The notes below the pieces were generated by a model. That model was not told the origin of the DNA. It ran no database searches and saw only the letters and a program-made list of their open reading frames with translations. The position numbers and the translations under genes are program-made. A DNA stretch of 64,000 nt, from the NCBI RefSeq assembly GCF_020539525.1, contig NZ_JACDXX010000006.1, positions 124,001-188,000 of the forward strand, in the 5' to 3' direction. How positions within the stretch are numbered: position 1 is the first letter of the stretch; each line of letters begins with the position of its first letter. Origin of the DNA: Pseudogemmobacter faecipullorum. Lineage in GTDB: Bacteria; Pseudomonadota; Alphaproteobacteria; Rhodobacterales; Rhodobacteraceae. This document shows positions 8,538 to 16,551 of the stretch, in pieces.

Positions 8538-8866
8538 TGGTTAATCCGCTGGCGGGAGAGGTCGAGATCCGCCTCGACGGGGTGGCGCATTGCGCCAGGC
8601 TGACGCTCGGCGCGCTGGCCGAGATGGAGGCGCTGCCCGGATCGCCCGGCCTGATCGCGCTGATCTCCCGCCTTGAGGCGGGTGAGTTTTCGGGGCGCGA
8701 TCTGCTGGCTTTGCTGGTCGCAGGCCTGCGCGGTGGTGGCTGGCAGGGCGGCAGCCCCGATCTGCTGACGGTCCGCATCGGCTATGGCGGCGATGAGGGG
8801 CCGCTGGCGGCGGCGCGGGCGGCGGCGGATTTGCTGACGCGCGCCTTCGCGCTGCCGGAACCATGA
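8537..8866 (+). CDS. GTA gene g10, tail assembly chaperone
   Basis: A 109-aa protein of the GTA gp10 family, a tail tube tape-measure chaperone placed between tail tube and tape measure. It contains LTLGALAEMEALPGSPGLIALISRLEAGEFSGRDLLALLVAGLRGGG-type helical blocks typical of the family. The start ATG overlaps the g9 stop as TGATG; a GTG one codon earlier (8534) is equally possible. The 3' end overlaps g10.1 by ATGA. Confidence 0.85.
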   Translation: MVNPLAGEVEIRLDGVAHCARLTLGALAEMEALPGSPGLIALISRLEAGEFSGRDLLALLVAGLRGGGWQGGSPDLLTVRIGYGGDEGPLAAARAAADLLTRAFALPEP

Positions 8867-9138
8867 ACAGCCGGTTCGACTGGCCCGGGCTGATGCGCGC
8901 CGGGATCGGCGGGCTGAAGCTTGAACCGGGCCGGTTCTGGGCGCTGACCCCGGTTGAGCTGCGGCTGATGCTGGGGCTGGAGCCGGGACCGCCGCCGCTG
9001 AGCCGGGCGCGGCTGGCCGAGCTGGATGCCGCTTTGGCAAAGGCAAAGGAGCAAAAAGATGAGCGCGACTGCAGAGACAGAGCTTGCCGGGATCGGGGAG
9101 CAGATCACCAGCCTGGCGCCGCTGCTGGCCAGCTTTGA
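8863..9138 (+). CDS. GTA gene g10.1, TAC-family tail assembly chaperone with run-on 3' end
   Basis: The first ~60 residues match the short phage tail assembly chaperone family (FDWPGLMRAGIGGLKL..FWALTPVELRLMLG, then a conserved helix ending ..DAALAKAKEQ). The frame then runs on for about 26 Cys/Arg-rich residues inside g11 without family character. A reading shifted by one base in the A5 tract at 9053-9057 would stop at TGA 9060-9062, overlapping the g11 ATG exactly as other genes of the cluster do. The long tail is therefore probably a consequence of a one-base indel, of sequence error or, less likely, of programmed slippage. Confidence 0.75.
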   Translation: MNSRFDWPGLMRAGIGGLKLEPGRFWALTPVELRLMLGLEPGPPPLSRARLAELDAALAKAKEQKDERDCRDRACRDRGADHQPGAAAGQL

Positions 9139-9649
9139 CGCTGAACTGGCCCGGCTGCGCGAAAACACCAGCTTCACCAGCCGCGAGATGACCGGCCTTG
9201 CCAGCGGCTTTTCCGCCGCTTTGCGGCGCAGTTTCGACGGGCTGCTCTTTGACGGGCTGAAGCTGGATCAGGCGCTGAAAGGCCTGACCGCCCGGGTGAT
9301 CGACAATCTCTATGCCATGGCGATGCGCCCGGTCCATAAAGCTGCCGGAGGCGCGCTTGCCGCAGGCATCGGCGGGCTGATGTCGGGGCTGATGCCCTTT
9401 GCCGCTGGCGCGCCGTTCTCGCAGGGGCGGGTGATGCCCTTTGCCAGGGGCGGCATCGTCACCGCCCCGACCCGCTTTGCCATGCGCGGCGCGGATGGCC
9501 GGCTTGGCGTGGCCACGACCGGCCAGGCACGGCCGGTCAGCCTGGTGATGAATATCACCACGCCGGATGCCGAAAGCTTCCGGCGTTCCGAAAGCCAGAT
9601 TGCGGCGCAGATCGGCCGGGCGCTGATGCGCGGCCAGCGAAACCGGTGA
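9059..9649 (+). CDS. GTA gene g11, tail tape measure protein
   Basis: A 196-aa short tape measure protein, matching the very short tail of GTA particles. The N-terminus is a coiled coil (ELAGIGEQITSLAPLLASFDAELARLRE); the middle is hydrophobic and Gly/Ala-rich (AAGGALAAGIGGLMSGLMPFAAG), which could insert into the recipient membrane. AAGGAG 7 nt before ATG 9059 decides the start; an upstream in-frame ATG at 9026 lies inside g10.1. Confidence 0.87.
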   Translation: MSATAETELAGIGEQITSLAPLLASFDAELARLRENTSFTSREMTGLASGFSAALRRSFDGLLFDGLKLDQALKGLTARVIDNLYAMAMRPVHKAAGGALAAGIGGLMSGLMPFAAGAPFSQGRVMPFARGGIVTAPTRFAMRGADGRLGVATTGQARPVSLVMNITTPDAESFRRSESQIAAQIGRALMRGQRNR

Positions 9650-9658
9650 GGCAGAACC

Positions 9659-10288
9659 ATGTTCCATGAGGTGAGATTTCCCGCCAGCCTCAGCTTTGGC
9701 TCGGTCGGTGGGCCCGAGCGGCGCACTGAAATTGTCAGCCTGGCCAATGGCTTTGAAGAGCGCAACAGCCCCTGGGCCCATGCGCGTCGCCATTATGATG
9801 CGGGCGTCGGGCTGCGCTCGCTTGATGATCTCGAAGCGCTGATCGCGTTTTTTGAGGCCCGGCGCGGCCAGCTGCATGGCTTTCGCTGGAAAGACTGGAG
9901 CGATTACCGCTCCTGCCGCGCCTCGGGCAGCCCAGGCGCCTTTGATCAGGAGCTGGGGATCGGCGACGGCCAGCGCCGGAGCTTTGATCTGTGCAAACTC
10001 TACCGCTCGGGCGAGGAAAGCTACAGCCGCCCGGTGGTCAAGCCGGTGGCGGGCACGGTGCTGGTGGGGCTGGGCGGGGATCCGCAGACCGAAACCGTCG
10101 ATTACAGCCTGGAGCTGAGCCGCGGCAGGCTGCATTTTGACACCGCGCCGCCTCGCGGCGCGCGGGTCACGGCGGGGTTTGAATTTGACGTTCCGGTCAG
10201 GTTCGACACCGACCGCATCGCGCTCTCGGTCGCCAGTTTTCAGGCCGGCGAAATGCCCGGCGTGCCGGTGGTGGAGATCCGGCTGTGA
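9659..10288 (+). CDS. GTA gene g12, distal tail protein (DUF2460)
   Basis: A 209-aa DUF2460/TIGR02217 protein. In the RcGTA structure this is the distal tail protein joining tube and baseplate. Diagnostic strings are FHEVRFPASLSFGSVGGPER, EERNSPWAHARRHYDAG and HGFRWKDWSDY. Its stop overlaps the GTG start of g13. Confidence 0.92.
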   Translation: MFHEVRFPASLSFGSVGGPERRTEIVSLANGFEERNSPWAHARRHYDAGVGLRSLDDLEALIAFFEARRGQLHGFRWKDWSDYRSCRASGSPGAFDQELGIGDGQRRSFDLCKLYRSGEESYSRPVVKPVAGTVLVGLGGDPQTETVDYSLELSRGRLHFDTAPPRGARVTAGFEFDVPVRFDTDRIALSVASFQAGEMPGVPVVEIRL

Positions 10289-11172
10289 GCGGGCCGGACA
10301 GCACCAGCTTTTGCCGGATCTGGCAGATCACCCGGCGCGACGGGCTGCGGCTTGGCTTTACCGATCATGATTGCGATCTGGAGTTTAACGCTCTGATCTG
10401 CCGCGCCGGCAGCGGGCTGACCGCCTCGGCTCTGGTTCAGGTAGCCGGTCTGGCAGTCGATAATGCCGAGGCTCTGGGGGCTTTGTCGGATACGGCGATC
10501 CGCGCCGGTGATCTGACGGCGGGCCGGTTTGACGGGGCAGAGATCATGCTCTGGCTGGCGGACTGGCAGGATCTGAGCCGCAACAGGCTGCTGTTTCATG
10601 GCACTCTGGGTGAGATCAGCCAGCATGGCCTTGCCTTTCGCGCCGAGCTGCGCGGGCTGAGCGAGGCTTTGTCGCAGCCCCAGGGCCATGCCTATAGCCG
10701 CGGCTGTTCGGCGGTCCTCGGGGATGCGCGCTGCCGTTTCGATCTGCGCCAGCCGGGCTATCTGCAGGAGCTGCCGGTGCTGGCGGTCAGCGGCGCCGGG
10801 CGGCTGTTGCATCTCGCTCCGGCGGAAAGCTTTGAGCCAGGCTGGTTCGCCGAGGGCCGGCTCGAGGTGCTCTCAGGCGCGGCAGCGGGGCTGGATGCGA
10901 TGATCCGCAGCGACCGGCTGCTGGCTGAGGGGCGCGAGATCGGGCTCTGGCAGTCGCTGCGGGCCGGGCTTCTCCCCGGCGACCAGGTGCGGCTTGGCCC
11001 CGGCTGTGACCGGCGCGCGGTGACCTGTCGCCAGAAGTTCAGCAATCTGAAGAACTTTCGCGGCTTTCCTCATCTGCCATCGGAAGACTGGCTGACCTCC
11101 TGGCCACGTCAGGGCCAGGAGAATACCGGCGGCAGCCTGTTTTTGACCCCTGGCGCCGGAGCGGGGCTGTGA
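10285..11172 (+). CDS. GTA gene g13, baseplate hub (DUF2163)
   Basis: A 295-aa DUF2163/BR0599-family protein, the hub of the GTA baseplate. The N-terminus (CRIWQITRRDGLRLGFTDHD) and LTAGRFDGAEIMLWLADW are typical. Four cysteines in the C-terminal half (in SRGCSAVLGDARC and GPGCDRRAVTC) form a possible metal or Fe-S cluster ligand set, as reported for the RcGTA hub; I infer this from spacing. The start is GTG in a GTGA overlap with g12. Confidence 0.9.
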   Translation: MSGPDSTSFCRIWQITRRDGLRLGFTDHDCDLEFNALICRAGSGLTASALVQVAGLAVDNAEALGALSDTAIRAGDLTAGRFDGAEIMLWLADWQDLSRNRLLFHGTLGEISQHGLAFRAELRGLSEALSQPQGHAYSRGCSAVLGDARCRFDLRQPGYLQELPVLAVSGAGRLLHLAPAESFEPGWFAEGRLEVLSGAAAGLDAMIRSDRLLAEGREIGLWQSLRAGLLPGDQVRLGPGCDRRAVTCRQKFSNLKNFRGFPHLPSEDWLTSWPRQGQENTGGSLFLTPGAGAGL

Positions 11173-11639
11173 GTGCGGCTGTGAGCGGAGCCGCGGCGGC
11201 GGCGGCGCTGGCCGAGGCGCGGCTCTGGCTCGGCACGCCTTATCGCCATCAGGCGCGCTGTCGCGGCGCGGGCTGTGACTGCCTTGGGCTGATCCTCGGG
11301 ATCTGGCGCGCGCTTTATGGCAGCCTTCCGACCGAGCCGCCGCCCTATAGCCCCGACTGGGCCGAGGCGGGTCAGGGCGAGGCGCTGCTGCAGGCGGCGC
11401 AGCTCTGGCTGGTGCCAAAGCCCCTGGCGGCGCTGGTGCCGGGCGATGTGCTGCTGTTTCGCATCCGCGATTCTGGCCCGGCGCGCCATCTCGGGCTTTG
11501 TTCGGCTGTGCAGCCCGCGCCCGGCTTTATCCATGCCTATAGCGGCCATGCGGTCACCGAGAGCCCGCTGTCCCTGCCCTGGCGGCGGCGGATTGCCGGT
11601 TGTTTTGCCTTTCCCCCGATCCGAGCAGGGAGTGAGTGA
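11169..11639 (+). CDS. GTA gene g14, NlpC/P60 cell-wall peptidase
   Basis: A 156-aa NlpC/P60 cysteine peptidase carried on the tail tip, thought to open recipient peptidoglycan during DNA injection. The catalytic Cys is in GCDCLGLILGIWR, the His in the RHLGLCSA region or the following FIHAYSGHAV strand. WLGTPYRHQ at the N-terminus is conserved. The start is GTG overlapping the g13 stop. Confidence 0.9.
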   Translation: MSAAVSGAAAAAALAEARLWLGTPYRHQARCRGAGCDCLGLILGIWRALYGSLPTEPPPYSPDWAEAGQGEALLQAAQLWLVPKPLAALVPGDVLLFRIRDSGPARHLGLCSAVQPAPGFIHAYSGHAVTESPLSLPWRRRIAGCFAFPPIRAGSE

Positions 11640-11642
11640 TCC

Positions 11643-14600
11643 ATGGCGACGCTGGTTCTTTCGGCGGCCGGTGCGGCCATTGGTGCGGGCTTTGGCGGCA
11701 CGGTGCTGGGCCTTTCGGGCGCGGTGATCGGCCGGGCCATCGGTGCCACTCTGGGGCGGGCGATTGACCAGCGCGTGCTTGGCGGCGGCTCGGAGGCGGT
11801 GGAGGTTGGCCGGATCGACCGGCTGCGCCTGAGCGGCAGCGGCGAGGGGGCGGCGATTGCCCGGCTCTGGGGCCGGATGCGGATCGGCGGCCATGTGATC
11901 TGGGCCTCGCAGTTTGAGGAGCACAGCTCCAGCCATCGCGGCGGCAAGGGGGGCGGCCCGAAGGTCACCGAATTCTCCTACACCGTCAGCCTCGCCATTG
12001 GCCTGTGCGAGGGCGAGATCCAGGGGCTTGGCCGGATCTGGGCCGATGGCATGGAGATCGCGCCGCAGGATCTGAGCCTGCGGCTTTATCCCGGCAGCGA
12101 GGATCAGCTGCCCGATCCGAAGATCGAGGCGGTCGAGGGCGCGGGATCGGTGCCCGGCTTTCGCGGCCTTGCCTATGTGGTGATCGAGGATCTCGATGTC
12201 AGCGCCTGGGGCAACCGGGTGCCGCAGTTCAGCTTTGAGGTGATCCGCAAGGTCCAGGGGCCGGGCGTGGCACCAGGCAGCGCTTTGCAGGATCTGGTGC
12301 AGGCGGTGGCGCTGATCCCGGGCACCGGCGAATATGCCCTGGCGCTCAGCCCGGTGCATTTCAGCCAGGGCGAGGGGCAGAACCGGGCGGTGAACAGCCA
12401 TTCCCCCTCGGGCGGGACAGATTTTCGCACCAGTCTTGACCAGCTGCAGCGTGAGCTTCCGGCCTGTGCCTCGGTCTCGCTGGTGGTGGCCTGGTTCGGC
12501 AGTGATCTGCGCTGCGGCAGTTGCGAGATCCGGCCCCGGGTCGAACAGAAAGAGCAAGACGGGGTCGGTATGCCCTGGCGCGCGGGCGGGATTGACCGCG
12601 CGGCGGCCGGGCTGCTGGCCCGGCGCGAGGGTCGGGTGATCTATGGCGGCACCCCGGCCGATGCTGCGGTGATCGAGGCGATCCGCGCCCTGCGCGCCGG
12701 CGGCCAGGAGGTGATGTTCTATCCTTTCATCCTGATGGAACAGCTGGCAGGCAATGGCCGGCCCGATCCCTGGAGCGGGGCCGCGGATCAGCCGGTCCTG
12801 CCCTGGCGCGGCCGCATCACTTCGGCGCTCGCGCCAGGGGGGAGAGAGCGCAATGATGCGGTTGCAGATGAAATTGCCGCATTTTTCGGCGAGGCTCAGC
12901 CCAGAGACTTCAGCCTGCAGGGCGAGGAGATCCATTACACCGGCCCCGCAGAATGGCGCTATCGCCGCTTCATCCTGCATTACGCATGGCTGTGCCGGGC
13001 GGCGGGGGGTGTGGATGCCTTTTGCCTCGGCTCGGAAATGCCGGGGCTGACGCGGCTGCGCGATGCCAGCGGCGCATTCCCGGCGGTCATGGCGCTGATC
13101 CGGCTGGCGGGCGAGCTGCGCGCCATCCTCGGGCCGGAGGTGAAACTCTCCTATGCTGCCGACTGGACCGAATATGGCGCGCAGCAGCTTGGCCAGGATC
13201 TGTGCTTCCCGCTCGACCCGCTCTGGGCCGATCCTGAGATCGGCTTTATCGGCATCGACAATTACATGCCGCTTTCCGACTGGCGCGAGGGCGAGGATCA
13301 CCTCGATGCCGCCTGGGGCGATATCAGCAACCTCGCCTATCTGCAGGCCAATGTGGCGGGGGGCGAATATTACGACTGGTATTACGACAGCCCCGAGGGC
13401 GAGGCGGCGCAGATCCGGCGGCCGATCCGCGATGAGGCCCATGGCGAGCCCTGGGTCTACCGGGTGAAAGATCTGCGCGGCTGGTGGGAAAATGCGCATC
13501 ACCCGCGCGAAGCGGGCATACGCGAGGAAGGGGCGACGGCCTGGCTGCCCGGCTCAAAGGCGATCCGTTTCACCGAATATGGCTGCGCCGCGATTGATAA
13601 AGGCGCTAATCAGCCCAATCGCTTTCTGGACCTGTGGTCCTCGGAATCGGGGCTGCCGCGCGCCTCAACCGGGGCGCGTGATGATCTGATGCAGATGCAA
13701 TATCTGCGCGCCATGGCGGGCTACTGGGGCGATCCGGCGCATAATCCGCTCTCAGCGCATTATCCGGGGCGGATGATTGATATGGCGCGCGCCCATGTCT
13801 GGGCCTGGGATGCCCGGCCCTTTCCGGTGTTTCCGGCCCGCCAGGATCTGTGGAGCGATGGCGGCGCCTATGCGCGCGGCCACTGGCTGAACGGCCGGGC
13901 CAGTAATCAGCCGCTGTCGGCGCTGCTGGCGGCGATCTGCGGCGAAAACGGGCTGACAGAGATTGACACCGCCGGGGCCGAAGCGGTGGTGCGCGGCTAT
14001 ATGCTGGCCGATGTCGAAAGCGGGCGTGCCTCGCTGCAGCCGCTGCTCCAGGCCTTCGGCGTCGATCTGGCCGAGCGCGGCGGCAGGCTTGTCTGTCGCC
14101 GCCGCCGTCCCGGCATTGATCACCGGCTGGAGCCCGGGGATTACGCGGTTGATGATCTGGCGGGGCTGGCCGGGATCCGCCGCGCCCCTGAGCCGGAAAG
14201 CGGCACGGTGATCCGCCTCTCTTATATCGAGGCCGATGGCAGCTATGAGGTGCGGATGAGCGAGGCGCGCCAGCCCGATGAAAGCCGGCGTATGGTCGAG
14301 GCCACCGGCTTTTCGCTGGTGCTGACCGGGGGCGAGGCGAGGGGCATTGCCGCGCGCTGGCTGGCCGAGAGCCGGATCGGCCGCGACAGCCTGCGCCTCA
14401 GCCTGGCCCCCTCGCGGCCAGATCCGTCGCGGCCGGAGCCGGGGCCGGGCGACCGCATCGCCACCCCCGATGGTGCGCAATGGCGGATCGAGCGGGTCGA
14501 GCAGGGCGATAGCCGCCGGATTGAGGCGGTGCGGATCGAGGGCGGGGTCTATGCCGCCGCCGCTGGTCCCGAGGAGCTGCCGGTGCCACCCGCGCCCTAT

Positions 14601-15545
14601 CTGGCGCCGGTGCCGGTCTGGCCGCTGTTTCTCGATCTGCCGATGCTCAGCGGCAGCGAGCTGCCGCATCAGCCGCTGATCGCGGTCGCGGCCCGGCCCT
14701 GGCCGGGGCCGGTTGGCCTGTGGTCGGGCAGCCCCGGGGCGGGGTTTGAGCTGAACCGGCTGATCACGCGCCCGGCGGTGATCGGGGTGACTGAGACCGC
14801 GCTGGCGGCGGCGCGGCCGGGGATCTGGGACCGCGGCCCGGCGCTGCGCATCCGCCTCAGCCGTGGCGCTCTGCAGGCGCGAGATCCGCTCGATGTGCTC
14901 AATGGCGCCAATGTCATGGCGATCGGCGATGGCTCAGCGGCGCATTGGGAGGTGTTTCAGTTCGCCCGGGCCGGGCTGGTCGGGCCGGATCGCTGGGAGC
15001 TGAGCCTGCGGCTGCGCGGTCAGGCCGGCAGTGATGGCATCATGCCGCCCAACTGGCCGTCGGGCAGCCGGGTGGTGCTGCTCGACGGCGCGCCGGTGCC
15101 GGTGGATCTGCCGCTTTCGGCCCGGGGCCTCGCACGCGATTACCGCATCGGCCAGCTGGCGCGGGGCTATGCGGCGCCCTCGGCGGTGGCGATCAGCAGC
15201 GCTTTTGACGCTATCGGCCTGCGGCCCTATCCGGTGGCCCATCTGCGCGCCCGGGGCCGGGCTGGCGGAGAGATCCGCTTCAGCTGGATCCGGCGTGGCC
15301 GGATTGATGCCGACAGCTGGCAGCAAAGCGAGATCGCGCTGGGCGAGGAAAGTGAGGCCTATCTGCTGCGCATCGAAAGCGGCGCTATGGTGCTGCAAAG
15401 CTATACCACCCAGTTGCCCGAGTTCCTGTACAGCCCGGGGCAACAGGCGGCGGATGGCGCGGCTGCGGGCTGTTTTCTGGCGGTGGCGCAGCTGTCCTTG
15501 CGGTTTGGGCCAGGGCCTTTTCGCCGGATTGCCCTGCCGGGCTGA
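11643..15545 (+). CDS. GTA gene g15, megatron / host-specificity tail fibre base
   Basis: A 1300-aa protein of normal length for RcGTA g15. The N-terminus is Gly/Ala-rich and hydrophobic (FGGTVLGLSGAVIGRAIGA), consistent with a membrane-crossing segment. A TIM-barrel glycoside-hydrolase-like GTA domain follows (roughly residues 400-720, including LCFPLDPLWADPEIGFIGID and DYNY-like aromatic blocks), then the putative phage tail protein domain (about 780-950) and beta-rich C-terminal fibre-attachment domains. In RcGTA it forms the iris that admits DNA and binds the tail fibres. No frameshift is seen. Confidence 0.93.
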   Translation: MATLVLSAAGAAIGAGFGGTVLGLSGAVIGRAIGATLGRAIDQRVLGGGSEAVEVGRIDRLRLSGSGEGAAIARLWGRMRIGGHVIWASQFEEHSSSHRGGKGGGPKVTEFSYTVSLAIGLCEGEIQGLGRIWADGMEIAPQDLSLRLYPGSEDQLPDPKIEAVEGAGSVPGFRGLAYVVIEDLDVSAWGNRVPQFSFEVIRKVQGPGVAPGSALQDLVQAVALIPGTGEYALALSPVHFSQGEGQNRAVNSHSPSGGTDFRTSLDQLQRELPACASVSLVVAWFGSDLRCGSCEIRPRVEQKEQDGVGMPWRAGGIDRAAAGLLARREGRVIYGGTPADAAVIEAIRALRAGGQEVMFYPFILMEQLAGNGRPDPWSGAADQPVLPWRGRITSALAPGGRERNDAVADEIAAFFGEAQPRDFSLQGEEIHYTGPAEWRYRRFILHYAWLCRAAGGVDAFCLGSEMPGLTRLRDASGAFPAVMALIRLAGELRAILGPEVKLSYAADWTEYGAQQLGQDLCFPLDPLWADPEIGFIGIDNYMPLSDWREGEDHLDAAWGDISNLAYLQANVAGGEYYDWYYDSPEGEAAQIRRPIRDEAHGEPWVYRVKDLRGWWENAHHPREAGIREEGATAWLPGSKAIRFTEYGCAAIDKGANQPNRFLDLWSSESGLPRASTGARDDLMQMQYLRAMAGYWGDPAHNPLSAHYPGRMIDMARAHVWAWDARPFPVFPARQDLWSDGGAYARGHWLNGRASNQPLSALLAAICGENGLTEIDTAGAEAVVRGYMLADVESGRASLQPLLQAFGVDLAERGGRLVCRRRRPGIDHRLEPGDYAVDDLAGLAGIRRAPEPESGTVIRLSYIEADGSYEVRMSEARQPDESRRMVEATGFSLVLTGGEARGIAARWLAESRIGRDSLRLSLAPSRPDPSRPEPGPGDRIATPDGAQWRIERVEQGDSRRIEAVRIEGGVYAAAAGPEELPVPPAPYLAPVPVWPLFLDLPMLSGSELPHQPLIAVAARPWPGPVGLWSGSPGAGFELNRLITRPAVIGVTETALAAARPGIWDRGPALRIRLSRGALQARDPLDVLNGANVMAIGDGSAAHWEVFQFARAGLVGPDRWELSLRLRGQAGSDGIMPPNWPSGSRVVLLDGAPVPVDLPLSARGLARDYRIGQLARGYAAPSAVAISSAFDAIGLRPYPVAHLRARGRAGGEIRFSWIRRGRIDADSWQQSEIALGEESEAYLLRIESGAMVLQSYTTQLPEFLYSPGQQAADGAAAGCFLAVAQLSLRFGPGPFRRIALPG

Positions 15546-15598
15546 GGCCAGAACGCGCGAAAAAGCCGGGCCGGGCGGCCTGGAGAAACGGATGCGGA

Positions 15599-15627
15599 TT
15601 GCTGTTTGGCTTTTCCTGGAGGATAAT
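15599..15627 (+). promoter_or_regulatory. Sigma70-type promoter for cysE
   Basis: TTGCTG (15599-15604), a 17-nt spacer, then GATAAT (15622-15627). It lies 110 bp upstream of cysE, just after the last GTA gene, so cysE and the lipid genes need not depend on GTA transcription. Confidence 0.65.
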
Positions 15628-15672
15628 TACCCCGAACTGCACCACTATTGCGCCACTTTGTTCCGGATCGGG

Positions 15673-15691
15673 GCCGGGCGGTTCGCCCGGC
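15673..15691 (+). other. Perfect hairpin in the cysE 5' leader
   Basis: GCCGGGCG (15673-15680), loop GTT, CGCCCGGC (15684-15691). There is no T run, so it is a leader structure rather than an intrinsic terminator; it may mark the end of read-through GTA transcripts. Confidence 0.45.
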
Positions 15692-15737
15692 AAACCGACC
15701 CCGCCTCCGCGGCCGCCGCACCAGGAAGGAGCCTCTC

Positions 15738-16544
15738 ATGGCTGAGACCATGCATCGCATTACCCCGCTCGATCCGGTCTGGACGCGGATCTGCAGCGAG
15801 GCGGTTGAGGCGGTGCGCGCCGAGCCTTTGCTGGGCGCGCTGATCCATTCCGGCCTGCTCCACCATGCCACGTTTGAGCGCGCGCTGGCCTTCCGCTTTT
15901 CGCTGAAACTGGCCAGTGGCGAGATGAGCGAACAGATCCTGCGCGAGATCGCCGATGAGGCCTATTCGACCTCGCCCGAGCTGGGGGCGGCGGCCCGCGC
16001 CGATCTGATGGCGGTCTATGAGCGTGACCCGGCCTGCCACCGTTATCTGCAGCCGATCCTGTTCTTTAAGGGCTATCAGGCGGTGCAGGCCTACCGCATC
16101 GGTCACTGGCTCTGGCAGAAGGGCCGGGTCGATCTGGCCTATTTCGTGCAGATGCGGGTCTCCGAGGCTTTTGGCGTGGATATTCACCCCGCCGCCCGGA
16201 TCGGGCGCGGCATTATGATCGACCATGCCCATTCGATCGTGATCGGCGAGACGGCGGTGGTCGGCGATAATGTGTCGATGCTGCATTCCGTCACCCTCGG
16301 CGGCACCGGCAAAGAGGATGGCGACCGCCATCCGAAAATCGGCAATGGCGTGCTGATCGGGGCCGGGGCCAAGGTGCTGGGCAATATCAGGGTCGGGAAT
16401 TGCTCCCGTATCGCGGCGGGCTCGGTTGTGCTTGAAGAGGTGCCAGCCGAGACCACTGTGGCCGGGGTTCCGGCCCGGGTGGTGGGCAAGGCAGGCTGCC
16501 CGCAGCCGGCCCTGAGCATGGATCAGCATATTAAAGCCGAGTGA
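15738..16544 (+). CDS. cysE: Serine O-acetyltransferase
   Basis: A 268-aa SATase making O-acetylserine from serine and acetyl-CoA, the committed step of cysteine synthesis. The N-terminal helical domain (WTRICSEAVEAVRAEPLL) is followed by the left-handed beta-helix of hexapeptide repeats (IHPAARIGRGIMIDHAHSIVIG, GGTGK, GNGVLIGAGAKVLGNI). I chose ATG 15738, 7 nt after AAGGA; an upstream in-frame ATG at 15648 lies in an unlikely Arg-rich extension. It is the gene immediately downstream of the GTA cluster, as I recall for R. capsulatus. Confidence 0.93.
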   Translation: MAETMHRITPLDPVWTRICSEAVEAVRAEPLLGALIHSGLLHHATFERALAFRFSLKLASGEMSEQILREIADEAYSTSPELGAAARADLMAVYERDPACHRYLQPILFFKGYQAVQAYRIGHWLWQKGRVDLAYFVQMRVSEAFGVDIHPAARIGRGIMIDHAHSIVIGETAVVGDNVSMLHSVTLGGTGKEDGDRHPKIGNGVLIGAGAKVLGNIRVGNCSRIAAGSVVLEEVPAETTVAGVPARVVGKAGCPQPALSMDQHIKAE

Positions 16545-16551
16545 ACCGGGC

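Larger units (their letters stand above)
1669..15545 (+). mobile_element. Complete RcGTA-type gene transfer agent structural cluster
   Basis: Seventeen consecutive same-strand genes follow the order of the R. capsulatus GTA (g1, g2, g3, g3.5, g4-g10, g10.1, g11-g15), many with 1-4 nt stop/start overlaps, and no gene is truncated. The cluster encodes a small siphovirus-like particle that packages random host DNA and transfers it between cells. No integrase, replication gene or attachment site is present, as expected for a domesticated GTA rather than a prophage. Regulators (gafA), lysis genes and head-spike genes are not in the window; in known hosts they lie elsewhere. Confidence 0.95.

Noticed and set aside
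11109-13502. 797-codon minus-strand open frame opposite g13-g15
   Set aside because: Same shadow pattern, no motif, and crosses three real genes.
1669-15545. Active prophage
   Set aside because: No integrase, repressor, replication genes or attachment repeats; gene order is that of a GTA.
15592-15843. 84-codon frame (start MRIAVWLFLEDNYPEL) before cysE, considered as a leader peptide
   Set aside because: Contains the cysE promoter, runs into cysE in another frame, and shows no run of Cys or Ser codons that would suit attenuation.
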